A stretch of DNA of 64,000 bases from Agrobacterium tumefaciens (GCF_017726655.1 NZ_CP072308.1:1674001-1738000), one strand, 5' to 3'; positions 18,524 to 26,503 are shown, counted from the stretch's first letter. The notes: generated from the letters alone by a model not told the origin. Numbers and translations: made by a program.

Positions 18524-19288
18524 AACCGATATTTCCCGTATTCAGGAGTCGCTGTCAATCGTGAACGGCATGGCTGATTTTCGATGCTCGCAAGCCGTGG
18601 TCGTGTTTCAGTCTCGCTTGGGCGAATTTACTATACGGCAGTAAATTGCAATGGTATCAGAGACTTGTAAGTATTTTAGTTGATGTCGAAATTCCCATAT
18701 CTGACCATGGGCGAGCTTTAAGGCGTATTGGCGCTCACTATCATCCGGCAGAGTATTTGCCCGCTGATGAGCCTCTACGCTCGAATGAACCCATGCTTAT
18801 AAACAATCTGCCTATCCGGAACACCGCCTGACATCTCCGGTTCGATTTTGCTCTGCGGGCGCATTGAAAAATCCGGTCACCCTCATAGCAATCCGGCAGC
18901 TCAAACCTGTTATCTTACCCGCTATCCGGTGACGCTATGCATCCTCGTAGTCTCGCCTACTGCATCAATGCATTCCACAGCTTCAGTTCCGCTCTTGTAC
19001 CGCATGCACGAACCAGAGAGCTTATATTTATATCCGTAGCCATAACTATGTTTTAATCTGTTTATAGTCTGGATTGCATGGCTCTCTTCCGGAAGCTCGT
19101 ATTGCTCAATACGCCACAACATCACATAGTCGTATTGTAGATACGTTGTATAACCTGTATTTTAAATTATCTGTATAATTATTACACAATTCTGACTGCC
19201 GTTGTGATAATATGTCGTATATTTTACCATAAATATATCATATACTATTTGATGGATTTATGGTTATCATTTCCGACATACCTCTCCG

Positions 19289-19332
19289 GTACATTGATAG
19301 TACATTAGCTGTACAGTAACTGTTCATATTAC
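19289..19332 (+). repeat. four 11-bp phased direct repeats
   Basis: Units GTACATTGATA, GTACATTAGCT, GTACAGTAACT and GTTCATATTAC follow each other without gaps (19289-19332), conserving the first 5-7 bases of each unit. The 11-bp period is about one helical turn. Confidence 0.6.
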
Positions 19333-19516
19333 CATACGGTAATCTGCTTATACTGATACAGCAGTAGGTATTCCTAAAAGGGTCCGGAACATTAAATCAT
19401 TGTATTAAAATGATAATTTCCAATTTATGCTAATGGCAATGTCCAGCAGGTGCAGCCGGATGATGCAGGCAACGCTACCCTTTGCCCCATCAAGACACCC
19501 GGCCCAGACTGCGGCC

Positions 19517-20152
19517 TCATAAGCCCCATTTCGCTAGTGCAGTTTCGGATGCGACCGGATCGTGCTTAATCCTGAGTACCGCCTGCCTAGACAAGCCCGT
19601 GGCCTTGGTAATCTCGGAAGCACCGTTACCGATTGCCAGCATGTTCACCACCTGCTCAAATGCCTCCCGACTGTAACTCGGCTTCTTCCCCCGGTACTTT
19701 TTCGGGTCATCTTTCTTTGCTGCTATTCCGGCCCGCTGAGCGGCTTTCGTCGCTTCGGCTTGCGCCTGCGCCGTCGCGGCCATGAACGCAATCAGCGCGT
19801 CCCTGACGGCCTGCTGTATCGGGTCTGCCGTCGCCCCATCGAACGTCATGCTATTGATCACGGTTTTGATGACGACCCCCTCCCGCATGAAGTGCCGGAT
19901 GGCGTCTGTTACATCCTCGTAGTTACGCCCCAGCCTATCTACCCAGCGGACTACTAGCACATCGCCACGACGGAGCCTGTCATAGAGCCGCTTACCTTCC
20001 GCTCTGTCCCGAAGTCTGGTGCTGACGCCTGATACGGCATGGTCTGCAAATACCTCGTCAATGACGAAGCCTGCTTGCTCGGCTTGCGTTCTCTGGTGGT
20101 CAAGCGTCTGGTCGATAGTCGATACGCGGGCATACAGCACTGTCTTGGACAC
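19517..20152 (-). CDS. serine recombinase (resolvase/invertase family)
   Basis: Small serine recombinase, 211 aa. The N-terminal catalytic domain has nucleophile Ser11 in LYARVST, the VVRWVDRLGRNYEDV helix and the TFDGATADPIQQAVRDALIAFMAATAQAQAEATKAAQRAG long helix. The C-terminal helix-turn-helix reads SREAFEQVVNMLAIGNGASEITKATGLSRQAVLRI. It may invert or resolve DNA inside the island. Two identical ATGTCCGTT repeats 16 bp apart lie just upstream (20178-20202) and may be part of its site. Confidence 0.92.
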   Translation of the reverse strand: MSKTVLYARVSTIDQTLDHQRTQAEQAGFVIDEVFADHAVSGVSTRLRDRAEGKRLYDRLRRGDVLVVRWVDRLGRNYEDVTDAIRHFMREGVVIKTVINSMTFDGATADPIQQAVRDALIAFMAATAQAQAEATKAAQRAGIAAKKDDPKKYRGKKPSYSREAFEQVVNMLAIGNGASEITKATGLSRQAVLRIKHDPVASETALAKWGL

Positions 20153-20481
20153 GGACTAATCCTTGCTCGTTAAGGTTATGTCCGTTAGAATGCATGTCCG
20201 TTGAACTAAATCAACCCTTACGGATACGTTTTTGTAAGTAATTCTGGGTGTACGCTAGCCTATGCCCTTGCGGACAGACCCCATACCCCCGCCCTATGTC
20301 CTTCCGGTGATGGCGAAGACTGACAAGAGAGGTCATACGTTTTGCCGGGGATGAACTGGATGCCGCCCGAACGGCAGCGCCCAATGGGGGAAAGAGCCGC
20401 TCGAAGGGACTTAAATACTCCCTCGTAAAAATTTCTGGTTTTCCAGCATTGCATAAATGCGGACACAAGCTGGTTTCGGGT
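20153..20481. other. recombinase upstream region
   Basis: 329 bases with no supported gene. It holds ATGTCCGTT at 20178-20186 and again at 20194-20202 (period 16), possible recombinase or regulator half-sites. A 92-codon minus-strand frame (20211-20489) has no recognisable features and I do not call it. Confidence 0.4.
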
Positions 20482-21225
20482 CTACTCATTCTTGGCAGGC
20501 ACCAACCGTAAAGCTTGCTCTAGCCGCTCCTCAATATTGGAGGCCTTGCCCTTACCAGAAAGCCGCATTTCATGCTTGCTGAATACCGCCGCTACGTCGT
20601 CCTTGACAGGCTTAACGAATGGTACGGATTCCTCGTTCGACATCCTGCCGAATGGAAACAGGCGATCTATCTGAAATTCCAACTTTGCCAAATCGACGGC
20701 CGCCTGTCCCGGATGGAAGTGCGAGCGCCGCTTCCTCTCAAGGTGACGACTCTCAAATACCTGTAGCGCACTCACAAGTTCGCGAACCGTTTGATAGCTG
20801 GTATCGTCAATAGCCTCCGCTACCGACATTAACGTCTCTACAGGCCGCAAGGGAAGCTTGACAGAATTCAGCGTACCTCCGCCCCATGCTATAAATCCGT
20901 TCTCAACGAACTCCATCAGCTCGGCAAGCGCGTGCGGTATGCGGATACGCGCCGCCCGCTCTTGACGCTTCGATAACTCCAGTTGCTTCCGACGCTCTTC
21001 GGCTAGTTGTTTTCGTTGGACGACCAATTGCGCATAGACAACTGCACCCGCTAGAAGCGCGACCGCGCCTGAGATCAGGGTCTGCCAGTCATACACATAG
21101 CCCCAAAAACCATCATACTTCGGCTGGGTGGACCATACGCCAATCGCCTTTAGTCCTTCCGCATAGATTTCCCATTCTTCCAAATCCGCCTCCTGTGTGC
21201 TGCTCGACGGACCATGCTGTCGCAT
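20482..21225 (-). CDS. hypothetical single-pass membrane protein next to the ATPase/protease pair
   Basis: 247 aa, no family recognised. After about 40 residues there is one membrane segment (WQTLISGAVALLAGAVVYAQLVV), followed by a charged coiled-coil-like stretch (QRKQLAEERRKQLELSKRQERAAR) and a helical cytoplasmic domain. This layout is seen in small helical membrane proteins of accessory regions. It is divergent from ietA across a 190-nt gap. It may be unrelated cargo, or an accessory to the neighbouring system. Confidence 0.75.
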   Translation of the reverse strand: MRQHGPSSSTQEADLEEWEIYAEGLKAIGVWSTQPKYDGFWGYVYDWQTLISGAVALLAGAVVYAQLVVQRKQLAEERRKQLELSKRQERAARIRIPHALAELMEFVENGFIAWGGGTLNSVKLPLRPVETLMSVAEAIDDTSYQTVRELVSALQVFESRHLERKRRSHFHPGQAAVDLAKLEFQIDRLFPFGRMSNEESVPFVKPVKDDVAAVFSKHEMRLSGKGKASNIEERLEQALRLVPAKNE

Positions 21226-21340
21226 CCGTTATCACATCCCCGCAAGGCATCGCCGCAGTCTGAGAGCGCATCAATCACGCCATCAAAGGCCCGCTTTCAA
21301 TCAGCGCCCACAGGAACCCGCACCTTCACATTAATGGAAA

Positions 21341-21377
21341 TGGACTAGTTTTCCATATTGAAATGAAAATTAGTCCA
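21341..21377. promoter_or_regulatory. inverted repeat in front of the AAA-ATPase gene (putative operator)
   Basis: TGGACTAGTTTTC (21341-21353) and GAAAATTAGTCCA (21365-21377) are complementary at 12 of 13 positions around an 11-bp spacer. It lies 40 bp before the ATG at 21417 and covers the alternative ATG at 21363. This suits an operator for autoregulation, as is common in toxin-antitoxin-like pairs. Confidence 0.5.
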
Positions 21378-21416
21378 CTGTATAGTGATGAAAAGCCATT
21401 GATAGACAGGCATAAA

Positions 21417-22562
21417 ATGACAAAAACTGACGAATCAGACATCAAGGGCGAGTTTATAGTCCACTTGGCCAGACTTGGGATGGCCGGGAAATCCGGCGAT
21501 GTGCAGGCTTATGTTCGACGCATCGCGAAAAAGCTCAGCAAGGCTGATACGGCGCTTACCGATAGCCTAACGGACTTGCTTTCAAATCAGCCCCCCACGC
21601 CAAATGCAATGCGAGAGGCGGGAGCTGGCTTCGTTCCAGTTGATTCCGATTCGCGTCTGGCTTTGCTGCGGCAGGAGTTTCCCGTATCTCTGGAAGTTGA
21701 CCCTATTCTCGACACGGACATAGCCGAGCAGCTTGAGCAGATAATAGCAGAACGCCAAAATCTTTCGTCGCTGGAGAAGGCTGGACTACCCCCAACCAGG
21801 ACAGTCTTATTTTCTGGCCCTCCTGGCGTTGGCAAAACAATGTCTGCAAGGTGGATAGCCAAGCGGTTGAGAAGGCCCTTGCTGACGCTGGACTTGGCAA
21901 CCGTCATGAGTAGTTTTTTAGGGAAGACCGGAGCAAACATTCGGCTAGTTCTGGACTATGCCAAAAGCATAGACTGCGTACTTCTGCTAGATGAACTTGA
22001 TGCGATAGCCAAAAAACGTGACGACGACGGGGATGTCGGCGAGTTAAAGCGCCTTGTAACTGTACTTCTACAGGAAATTGATGAGTGGCCGCCTCGTAGC
22101 CTTCTCGTGGCCGCCACGAACCATGCCGAATTACTTGATCCGGCGGTTTGGAGGCGTTTTGATGACGTAGTTGTATTTCCGCTTCCGGACAACAAGACAA
22201 GAACTCAGGTTATCAACGTCGCATTTGACCGGGATGCCGACGCTATACAACCACTGCTGAACACGCTTGCCGACCTGTGGGAGGGTAAATCAAGCAGCGA
22301 CATTACCCGCCTAGCCAGATGGATTAGACGTAGAACTGTTATCGGGAAAGTGCCGATCGAGGAAGCCTTGCTGGAGACAATCGGACGCGACATGAAATTA
22401 GCACCAGCGTCTGATCGTAAGAAGCTTTTACCTCTTCTCGCAGGCCTCGATATCGCTGATCGCCGTATCAGCGCAGCCACAGGAATATCAAGAGACACGT
22501 TGAGAAAATACCGCACAGGTAATGCGCGAAAAATTTCTAGTGATATGGAGGATGATGATTGA
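21417..22562 (+). CDS. ietA: AAA+ ATPase of an IetAS-type ATPase/subtilase pair
   Basis: 381 aa from the ATG at 21417 (MTKTDESDIKGEF); an in-frame ATG at 21363 lies within an inverted repeat and is less likely. Walker A GPPGVGKT is near residues 134-141, Walker B VLLLDELDA near 188-196, sensor-1 is ATNHAELLDPAVWRRFD (with an arginine-finger-like RRF), and a helix-turn-helix-like tail (DRRISAATGISRDTLRKYRTG) ends it. The stop overlaps the start of the subtilase gene by one base, so the two are translationally coupled. In the Ti plasmid pTiC58 such a pair (IetA antitoxin, IetS toxin) gives stability and incompatibility, and similar pairs are listed among anti-phage systems. Assignment is by architecture and order, not by alignment. 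Confidence 0.85.
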   Translation: MTKTDESDIKGEFIVHLARLGMAGKSGDVQAYVRRIAKKLSKADTALTDSLTDLLSNQPPTPNAMREAGAGFVPVDSDSRLALLRQEFPVSLEVDPILDTDIAEQLEQIIAERQNLSSLEKAGLPPTRTVLFSGPPGVGKTMSARWIAKRLRRPLLTLDLATVMSSFLGKTGANIRLVLDYAKSIDCVLLLDELDAIAKKRDDDGDVGELKRLVTVLLQEIDEWPPRSLLVAATNHAELLDPAVWRRFDDVVVFPLPDNKTRTQVINVAFDRDADAIQPLLNTLADLWEGKSSSDITRLARWIRRRTVIGKVPIEEALLETIGRDMKLAPASDRKKLLPLLAGLDIADRRISAATGISRDTLRKYRTGNARKISSDMEDDD

Positions 22563-24817
22563 TGGCCACCACTCCAAGATACCTGATTGGCGGAGGCGAG
22601 AAGCTTAGCGTCGAGGTTGCACGTCCGCCTCGGGGCTTTGGAGACAAAGCACATCCGTACACCTTTTCTGAGGCGGTCGAGCGGCTATCACCACAGCTAG
22701 AAAATGTGAAAAGTGAGCTGAGAAGCTTACCGAGCTTGGCTTGCCCGAACGGTGAGACCGTTGTTGGTATAACGCTCCATCCTACATATCTTGCTAAAAG
22801 CTATTATCCGGCAAACCTAATAACTGAGCTTAAGCTTAAGCACTTAGGCAGCCGGGCGGTACATATCACACCGGACAAAGTCACATCAGAGAAAGTAGCC
22901 GATGACGATAGGCCGCAACCCGCTCCTCTGCTGTATCTTGCGGGTCGTCGCGAACGGCTGATGAAATTTGCTGAGGCGCTGCCTGATTGGCGTCCAGTAG
23001 AGCAGGCTGTTCGAAGCGAATTCAGAGAAATTGAAAAGGTTTCGCTGCCAGACTCTAGTCGTGCCAAGCGCTTACCTGATACCCCGTCTGACAAGGCTAT
23101 ACCACTTGAGATTGTTCTGCATGCTGATGCGGACGACGGTGGTTACATACTGGAGGGATTTGCAAGCTTCGCGAAATCCATAGGCCTCGATGTAGATTTG
23201 TCTCGTGGACGGCAGAATGGTGGGCTGTGCTTTCTGCCTATGTACGCACCAAAGCAGTTAGTACCTAGGCTTCTTCAGTTTTCTTTTCTTCGTGCACTGC
23301 GGAGCATGCCTAGAATTGTGCCGCTTGATCCCGTAGTCCGTAGTCTGGTTCCAGGTTTTGCAGTTGACCTCCCAACTGATCCTGCAACGGCGCAGGAGAT
23401 TAAAGTTGCAATTTTTGATGGCGGCTTGCCGAGCAACCATGGCCTTGACCCATGGGTTAGCCGTAAGAAGGCACCCGGCGTAGGCAACGCAATTCCGTCT
23501 GCCCAAGCGCACGGCCTTATGGTCACTTCCGCATTCCTGTTCGGATCACTGGACCCAAGCCGCACGCAGGCTGTACCGCCCGCAAATGTGGATCATTGGC
23601 GCGTATTAGGCGACGATACGACAAACGATGACTTTGAACTTTATTCTGTGCTCGAACGCATAGAGACCGTCTTGGACAGCAGGCCGTACGATTTCGTGAA
23701 CATCAGCCTTGGTCCAGACTGTGCCATTGAGGATGATGACGTCAACGCATGGACATCAACCCTCGACACGCTGCTTGCCGACGGCGAAACCGTCGCTACC
23801 GTGGCATGCGGGAACAACGGAGAAAGCGACAAGGATTTAGGCCTTCATCGTATTCAGCCGCCATCTGATGGTGTGAACATGATTGCCGTGGGCGCTGCAA
23901 ATAACTCGGGCGCTACTTGGCAGCGCGCTCCTTATAGTGCTTGCGGTCCTGGTCGTAGTCCCGGCTATGTCAAACCCGACATAGTTAGCTTCGGTGGAAC
24001 ACCTACCACTCCATTCTTGGTATTGGGCGCTGCCGCACAAGGAACTGGTACACAAGGGACTAGCTTCGCTGCACCCTTAGCTATGCGAAGTGGCGTTGCA
24101 ATCCGAGCGCAATTTAACGACCCACTATGGGCACCCACGGTTAAAGGGCTGCTTATCCACCACGCCAATGCAGGAAGCAACGATCGTACAGAAGTCGGCT
24201 GGGGAAGGGTCTCGCATGAGATATCTGATCTAGTGACCTGTGCTGACGGTGAGGCACACATTGTATATCAGCGTCAAATGCCAACTAGTGGCGCTGTGCG
24301 ACTATTCTTGCCCGTACCAGCTGGACTCAGCGGTAACGTCGATATCAAGGCAACCTTCTGCTTCTTCTGTGAGGTCGATCCAGAGGATTCAATCAACTAC
24401 ACGCGTGGCGGTCTCGAAATCCAGTTCCGCCCGGACACACACAAATTGGGTAAGCCGTACTTTAAGGATGGCAAACTTATCACACCAAAGCTCCCTCCTA
24501 CGGACAGGTTCTTTCAGGCAGATGACTTTTATACCCCAGAATTCATGCGCAGAGATGATGCGCAGAAATGGGAAACAACCATAACCAGAACCAAAACCAA
24601 AAGGGCAACATCACTCAACGACCCGGCATTTGATGTCAGCCATATCACGAGGCTACACGGGCATAACGGTGGTCGCCGTCCACTTATCAAATTCGCGTTG
24701 ATACTGACTTTAAAAAACAAGGCAGTCGATTTGTACGATCAGGTAGTGACAGCTTCACGCAACCGCTTGCAGCCCATGGTCCCACGGACAGATATCCGTG
24801 TTATAACGCGCAGCTAA
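22562..24817 (+). CDS. ietS: subtilisin-like serine protease of an IetAS-type pair
   Basis: 751 aa from the ATG at 22562, which overlaps the ATPase stop (TGATG) and has GGAGG 10 nt upstream. A helical N-terminal region of about 270 residues precedes the S8 peptidase domain. The catalytic triad is visible: Asp about 286 in VAIFDGGLPSNHG, His about 317 in AQAHGLMVTSAFLFG, Ser about 501 in GTQGTSFAAPLA, with the oxyanion Asn in ATVACGNNGE. A C-terminal beta-rich region of about 200 residues follows. There is no signal peptide, so it acts in the cytoplasm, unlike most subtilases. In IetAS the protease is the toxic partner restrained by the ATPase. Confidence 0.87.
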   Translation: MATTPRYLIGGGEKLSVEVARPPRGFGDKAHPYTFSEAVERLSPQLENVKSELRSLPSLACPNGETVVGITLHPTYLAKSYYPANLITELKLKHLGSRAVHITPDKVTSEKVADDDRPQPAPLLYLAGRRERLMKFAEALPDWRPVEQAVRSEFREIEKVSLPDSSRAKRLPDTPSDKAIPLEIVLHADADDGGYILEGFASFAKSIGLDVDLSRGRQNGGLCFLPMYAPKQLVPRLLQFSFLRALRSMPRIVPLDPVVRSLVPGFAVDLPTDPATAQEIKVAIFDGGLPSNHGLDPWVSRKKAPGVGNAIPSAQAHGLMVTSAFLFGSLDPSRTQAVPPANVDHWRVLGDDTTNDDFELYSVLERIETVLDSRPYDFVNISLGPDCAIEDDDVNAWTSTLDTLLADGETVATVACGNNGESDKDLGLHRIQPPSDGVNMIAVGAANNSGATWQRAPYSACGPGRSPGYVKPDIVSFGGTPTTPFLVLGAAAQGTGTQGTSFAAPLAMRSGVAIRAQFNDPLWAPTVKGLLIHHANAGSNDRTEVGWGRVSHEISDLVTCADGEAHIVYQRQMPTSGAVRLFLPVPAGLSGNVDIKATFCFFCEVDPEDSINYTRGGLEIQFRPDTHKLGKPYFKDGKLITPKLPPTDRFFQADDFYTPEFMRRDDAQKWETTITRTKTKRATSLNDPAFDVSHITRLHGHNGGRRPLIKFALILTLKNKAVDLYDQVVTASRNRLQPMVPRTDIRVITRS

Positions 24818-24829
24818 CATGACCACAAA

Positions 24830-24850
24830 AGGGGGACATTGTGTCCCCCT
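24830..24850. terminator. hairpin after the subtilase gene
   Basis: Perfect 9-bp stem AGGGGGACA/TGTCCCCCT with loop TTG, 13 nt after the ietS stop. On the minus strand it is followed by TTTTG; on the plus strand there is no T-run. It shares the loop-proximal GACAT(T/C)GTGTC core with 25010-25030, so it may also be an integrase arm site. Confidence 0.5.
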
Positions 24851-25009
24851 AGCCATCCCTGAAAGCCCGGTTTCTAAGGCTTTTAAGCGATGGTGGGCGC
24901 TCCCTCCTGCGCCACCGTCTCGTACATCACAACAGTAGCGAATAAAGCAAATTGGCAATTTGCCTCCTTGCCATGCGTCCGTGGTCGGAGTAGAAAACTG
25001 GCGCTTAGA

Positions 25010-25030
25010 AGTGAGACATCGTGTCTCACT
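25010..25030. repeat. inverted repeat inside attR (arm-like motif)
   Basis: Perfect 9-bp stem AGTGAGACA/TGTCTCACT with loop TCG, 53 bp inside attR. It contains GTGAGACAT on both strands, the motif found in tandem inside attL. Confidence 0.55.
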
Positions 25031-25082
25031 ACCTGCCTGTAAAAGACGTTAATATTCAACGCCTTAGATTTCAGGAAATGCC

Positions 25083-25106
25083 TCACGTAAGCGGCACCAT
25101 TTCCTT
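25083..25106 (+). repeat. attR, right copy of the 24-bp direct repeat
   Basis: Identical to the tRNA-Thr 3' end copy at 15491-15514. It marks the right end of the island; backbone resumes after it. The 265 bases between the subtilase gene and here hold only the two hairpins. Confidence 0.93.
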
Positions 25107-25219
25107 ATTTTCTATCTAGTGTTCAGGTATTGGCGCCCGGTCAACGATCCATGGGCTATTGGCAGAGTCGTACCAGGTACATGGCCGGACTTACCGGCCG
25201 ACCATGTAGACGCTAGTCG

Positions 25220-25486
25220 TCAACGAACGATCACGCCATAAACCTGGGTGCCTGATCGATAGCGCGGGCCGTGACGATAATCGCCGCGCCAGTGGTCTCG
25301 ATGCCGCCACTCCCTATGGTGTCGCCAGTTTCGCCGATCGTAATCGCGGTAATATCTGTCGCGATCGTAAGATCGATAATAGACGCCTGACGAGTAGTAT
25401 CCACCCGTGCGATAGCCGCCATCCTCAACGCACCCACTCAGGATGCCAACGGATAGAAGGCAGATTGCTGCGGTTAAAAGCTTCAT
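25220..25486 (-). CDS. small basic lipoprotein
   Basis: 88 aa. It has a lipoprotein signal peptide, MKLLTAAICLLSVGILSGC, with lipobox LSGC, followed by a tail made almost entirely of Tyr, Arg, His, Asp and Gly (YDRDRYYRDYDRRNWRHH). It is likely anchored to a membrane by the acylated cysteine. The start at 25486 has GGAG 8 nt upstream; a start at 25513 would add nine residues before the signal. Function unknown; such Arg/Tyr-rich lipoproteins are common in rhizobia. Confidence 0.75.
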   Translation of the reverse strand: MKLLTAAICLLSVGILSGCVEDGGYRTGGYYSSGVYYRSYDRDRYYRDYDRRNWRHHREWRHRDHWRGDYRHGPRYRSGTQVYGVIVR

Positions 25487-25752
25487 GATCCAGTCTCCAA
25501 TGACCCGGTTCAACGTTTGTCTACGTCCCCAGTTCCTCGGACAAAGTGATGATGGGCGCCTGAACCGGCACTGAACGAAGGCTCCCGCAATCGTCGTGGC
25601 GTCCGGCTGTTAAGGCGGGAGCATCATACCTCTTCGAGGGGGTCATGAGAGATAACTTTCTTCCGGCTATCGGCTTTCCTTGTGTATAGCATTGAAACAA
25701 ACCGCACGCCGTCGACGTTGATTATTCAGTTTGGTCAACTGGAACAATTATC

Positions 25753-25911
25753 GTGGACGTTATCCGTATCCTCATCGCTATTCTCTTGCCGCCTGTCGGC
25801 GTCTTTCTACAGGTCGGTCTAGGCCTGCATTTCTGGCTGAACATTCTGCTGACGCTTTGTGGCTATGTTCCGGGAATTATCCACGCAATCTGGGTGATCC
25901 TGCGCCGATAA
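25753..25911 (+). CDS. YqaE/Pmp3 family small membrane protein
   Basis: 52 aa, starting at GTG 25753. The sequence reads MDVIRILIAILLPPVGVF, then two hydrophobic segments with GLHFWLNILLTLCGYVPGIIHAIWVI, which is the Pmp3/YqaE fold (two membrane helices, conserved LPP-G-F and GYvPGiIHA). Homologues are stress-induced plasma membrane proteolipids affecting membrane potential and salt tolerance. No strong Shine-Dalgarno was seen (TGGAAC 8-12 nt upstream), but the match is convincing despite the size. Confidence 0.9.
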   Translation: MDVIRILIAILLPPVGVFLQVGLGLHFWLNILLTLCGYVPGIIHAIWVILRR

Positions 25912-26027
25912 GCGCGCAAGTGGATCGGACGCCCACAACATTTTAGTACGTGATTAAATTCTTGCTTGCCGCTGGAACCTCGCCGGCGTCCTCACGTTAT
26001 GGTGATGAACCAGCCAAGGAGACAATC

Positions 26028-26102
26028 ATGAACCAGATCATCTACATCGTCGGCCTCGTCGTCATCGTCCTCGCCATTCTGTCGTTCTTTGGCTTCCGCT
26101 GA
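26028..26102 (+). CDS. 24-residue hydrophobic membrane peptide
   Basis: Short gene encoding MNQIIYIVGLVVIVLAILSFFGFR: one membrane helix and almost nothing else. A strong AAGGAG sits 7 nt before the ATG, and the codon use is GC-rich like the backbone. Such 24-residue peptides are widespread in rhizobia beside stress genes; function unknown to me. It lies between yqaE and the DUF982 gene. Confidence 0.7.
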   Translation: MNQIIYIVGLVVIVLAILSFFGFR

Positions 26103-26221
26103 TCCCCGTTGTCAATTCGATCACTTGCGCATATCCTGAGTTCAGGTAACACGCGACTTCAGTCATTGGTTACTCTGCTGTCGCGTGTATTTCGGGATCG
26201 CGTTGCTCTGGGAGGTGCACG

Positions 26222-26464
26222 ATGAAGAACGAGAGATGGACAGAACCCGTCGAGGTCAATCTTGAGGCCAACGGCAAAAGCATGATCGCTGGCCCCTTTG
26301 AAGCATTGAGGCTCCTAACCGAAGGCTGGCCAAAGACTGGCGGATTGAGCTTCGTAAGGGCAAGAAGCGCCTGCCGCGCCGCCGTCGATGGACGAAAATC
26401 GCCGGAAGAAGCCCGCAAATGTTTCACTGATGCGGTTTCGGAGATGCAGAAAACCCCTCACTGA
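26222..26464 (+). CDS. DUF982 domain-containing protein
   Basis: 80 aa. It matches the small DUF982 family that is expanded in Rhizobiaceae: WTEPVEVNLEANGKSMIAGPFEALRLLTEGWPKTGG, then ARSACRAAVDGRKSPEEARKCFTDAVSEM. Function is unknown. The ATG follows GGGAGG, with 5 nt between. An intrinsic terminator lies 12 nt after the stop. Confidence 0.88.
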   Translation: MKNERWTEPVEVNLEANGKSMIAGPFEALRLLTEGWPKTGGLSFVRARSACRAAVDGRKSPEEARKCFTDAVSEMQKTPH

Positions 26465-26475
26465 GGCATTAAGAA

Positions 26476-26503
26476 AACGGCTCCCAAAGGGAGCCGTTCT
26501 CTT
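26476..26503. terminator. terminator shared by DUF982 and PRC-barrel genes
   Basis: Perfect 10-bp stem AACGGCTCCC/GGGAGCCGTT with loop AAA, followed by CTCTT. It lies between two convergent genes and can serve both. Confidence 0.8.

Larger units (their letters stand above)
18381..19516. other. non-coding AT-rich stretch of the island
   Basis: I see no convincing gene in this 1.1-kb stretch; the open frames of about 60 codons have no good ribosome site or recognisable product. It has a run of small stem-loops (18437-18523) and becomes strongly A+T-rich from about 18640, with 11-bp phased GTACATT repeats at 19289-19332. It could be regulatory or a decayed gene. Confidence 0.5.
15491..25106 (+). 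mobile_element. genomic island integrated in tRNA-Thr
   Basis: A 9.6-kb element bounded by a perfect 24-bp direct repeat (15491-15514 and 25083-25106), the left copy being the tRNA-Thr 3' end. It carries a tyrosine integrase immediately inside the left end, a second (serine) recombinase, several hypothetical genes and the ATPase/protease pair. Base composition is lower in GC than the neighbours, very low at 18600-19450. No plasmid replication or transfer gene was seen, so it looks like a small integrase-only island. Confidence 0.9.

Noticed and set aside
18646..19039. Two plus-strand frames of 61 and 63 codons in the A+T-rich stretch
   Set aside because: Composition and lack of ribosome sites suggest chance frames; no family pattern seen.
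20211..20489. 92-codon minus-strand frame between recombinase and membrane protein
   Set aside because: Overlaps the neighbouring gene, low-complexity sequence, no ribosome site and no recognisable family.
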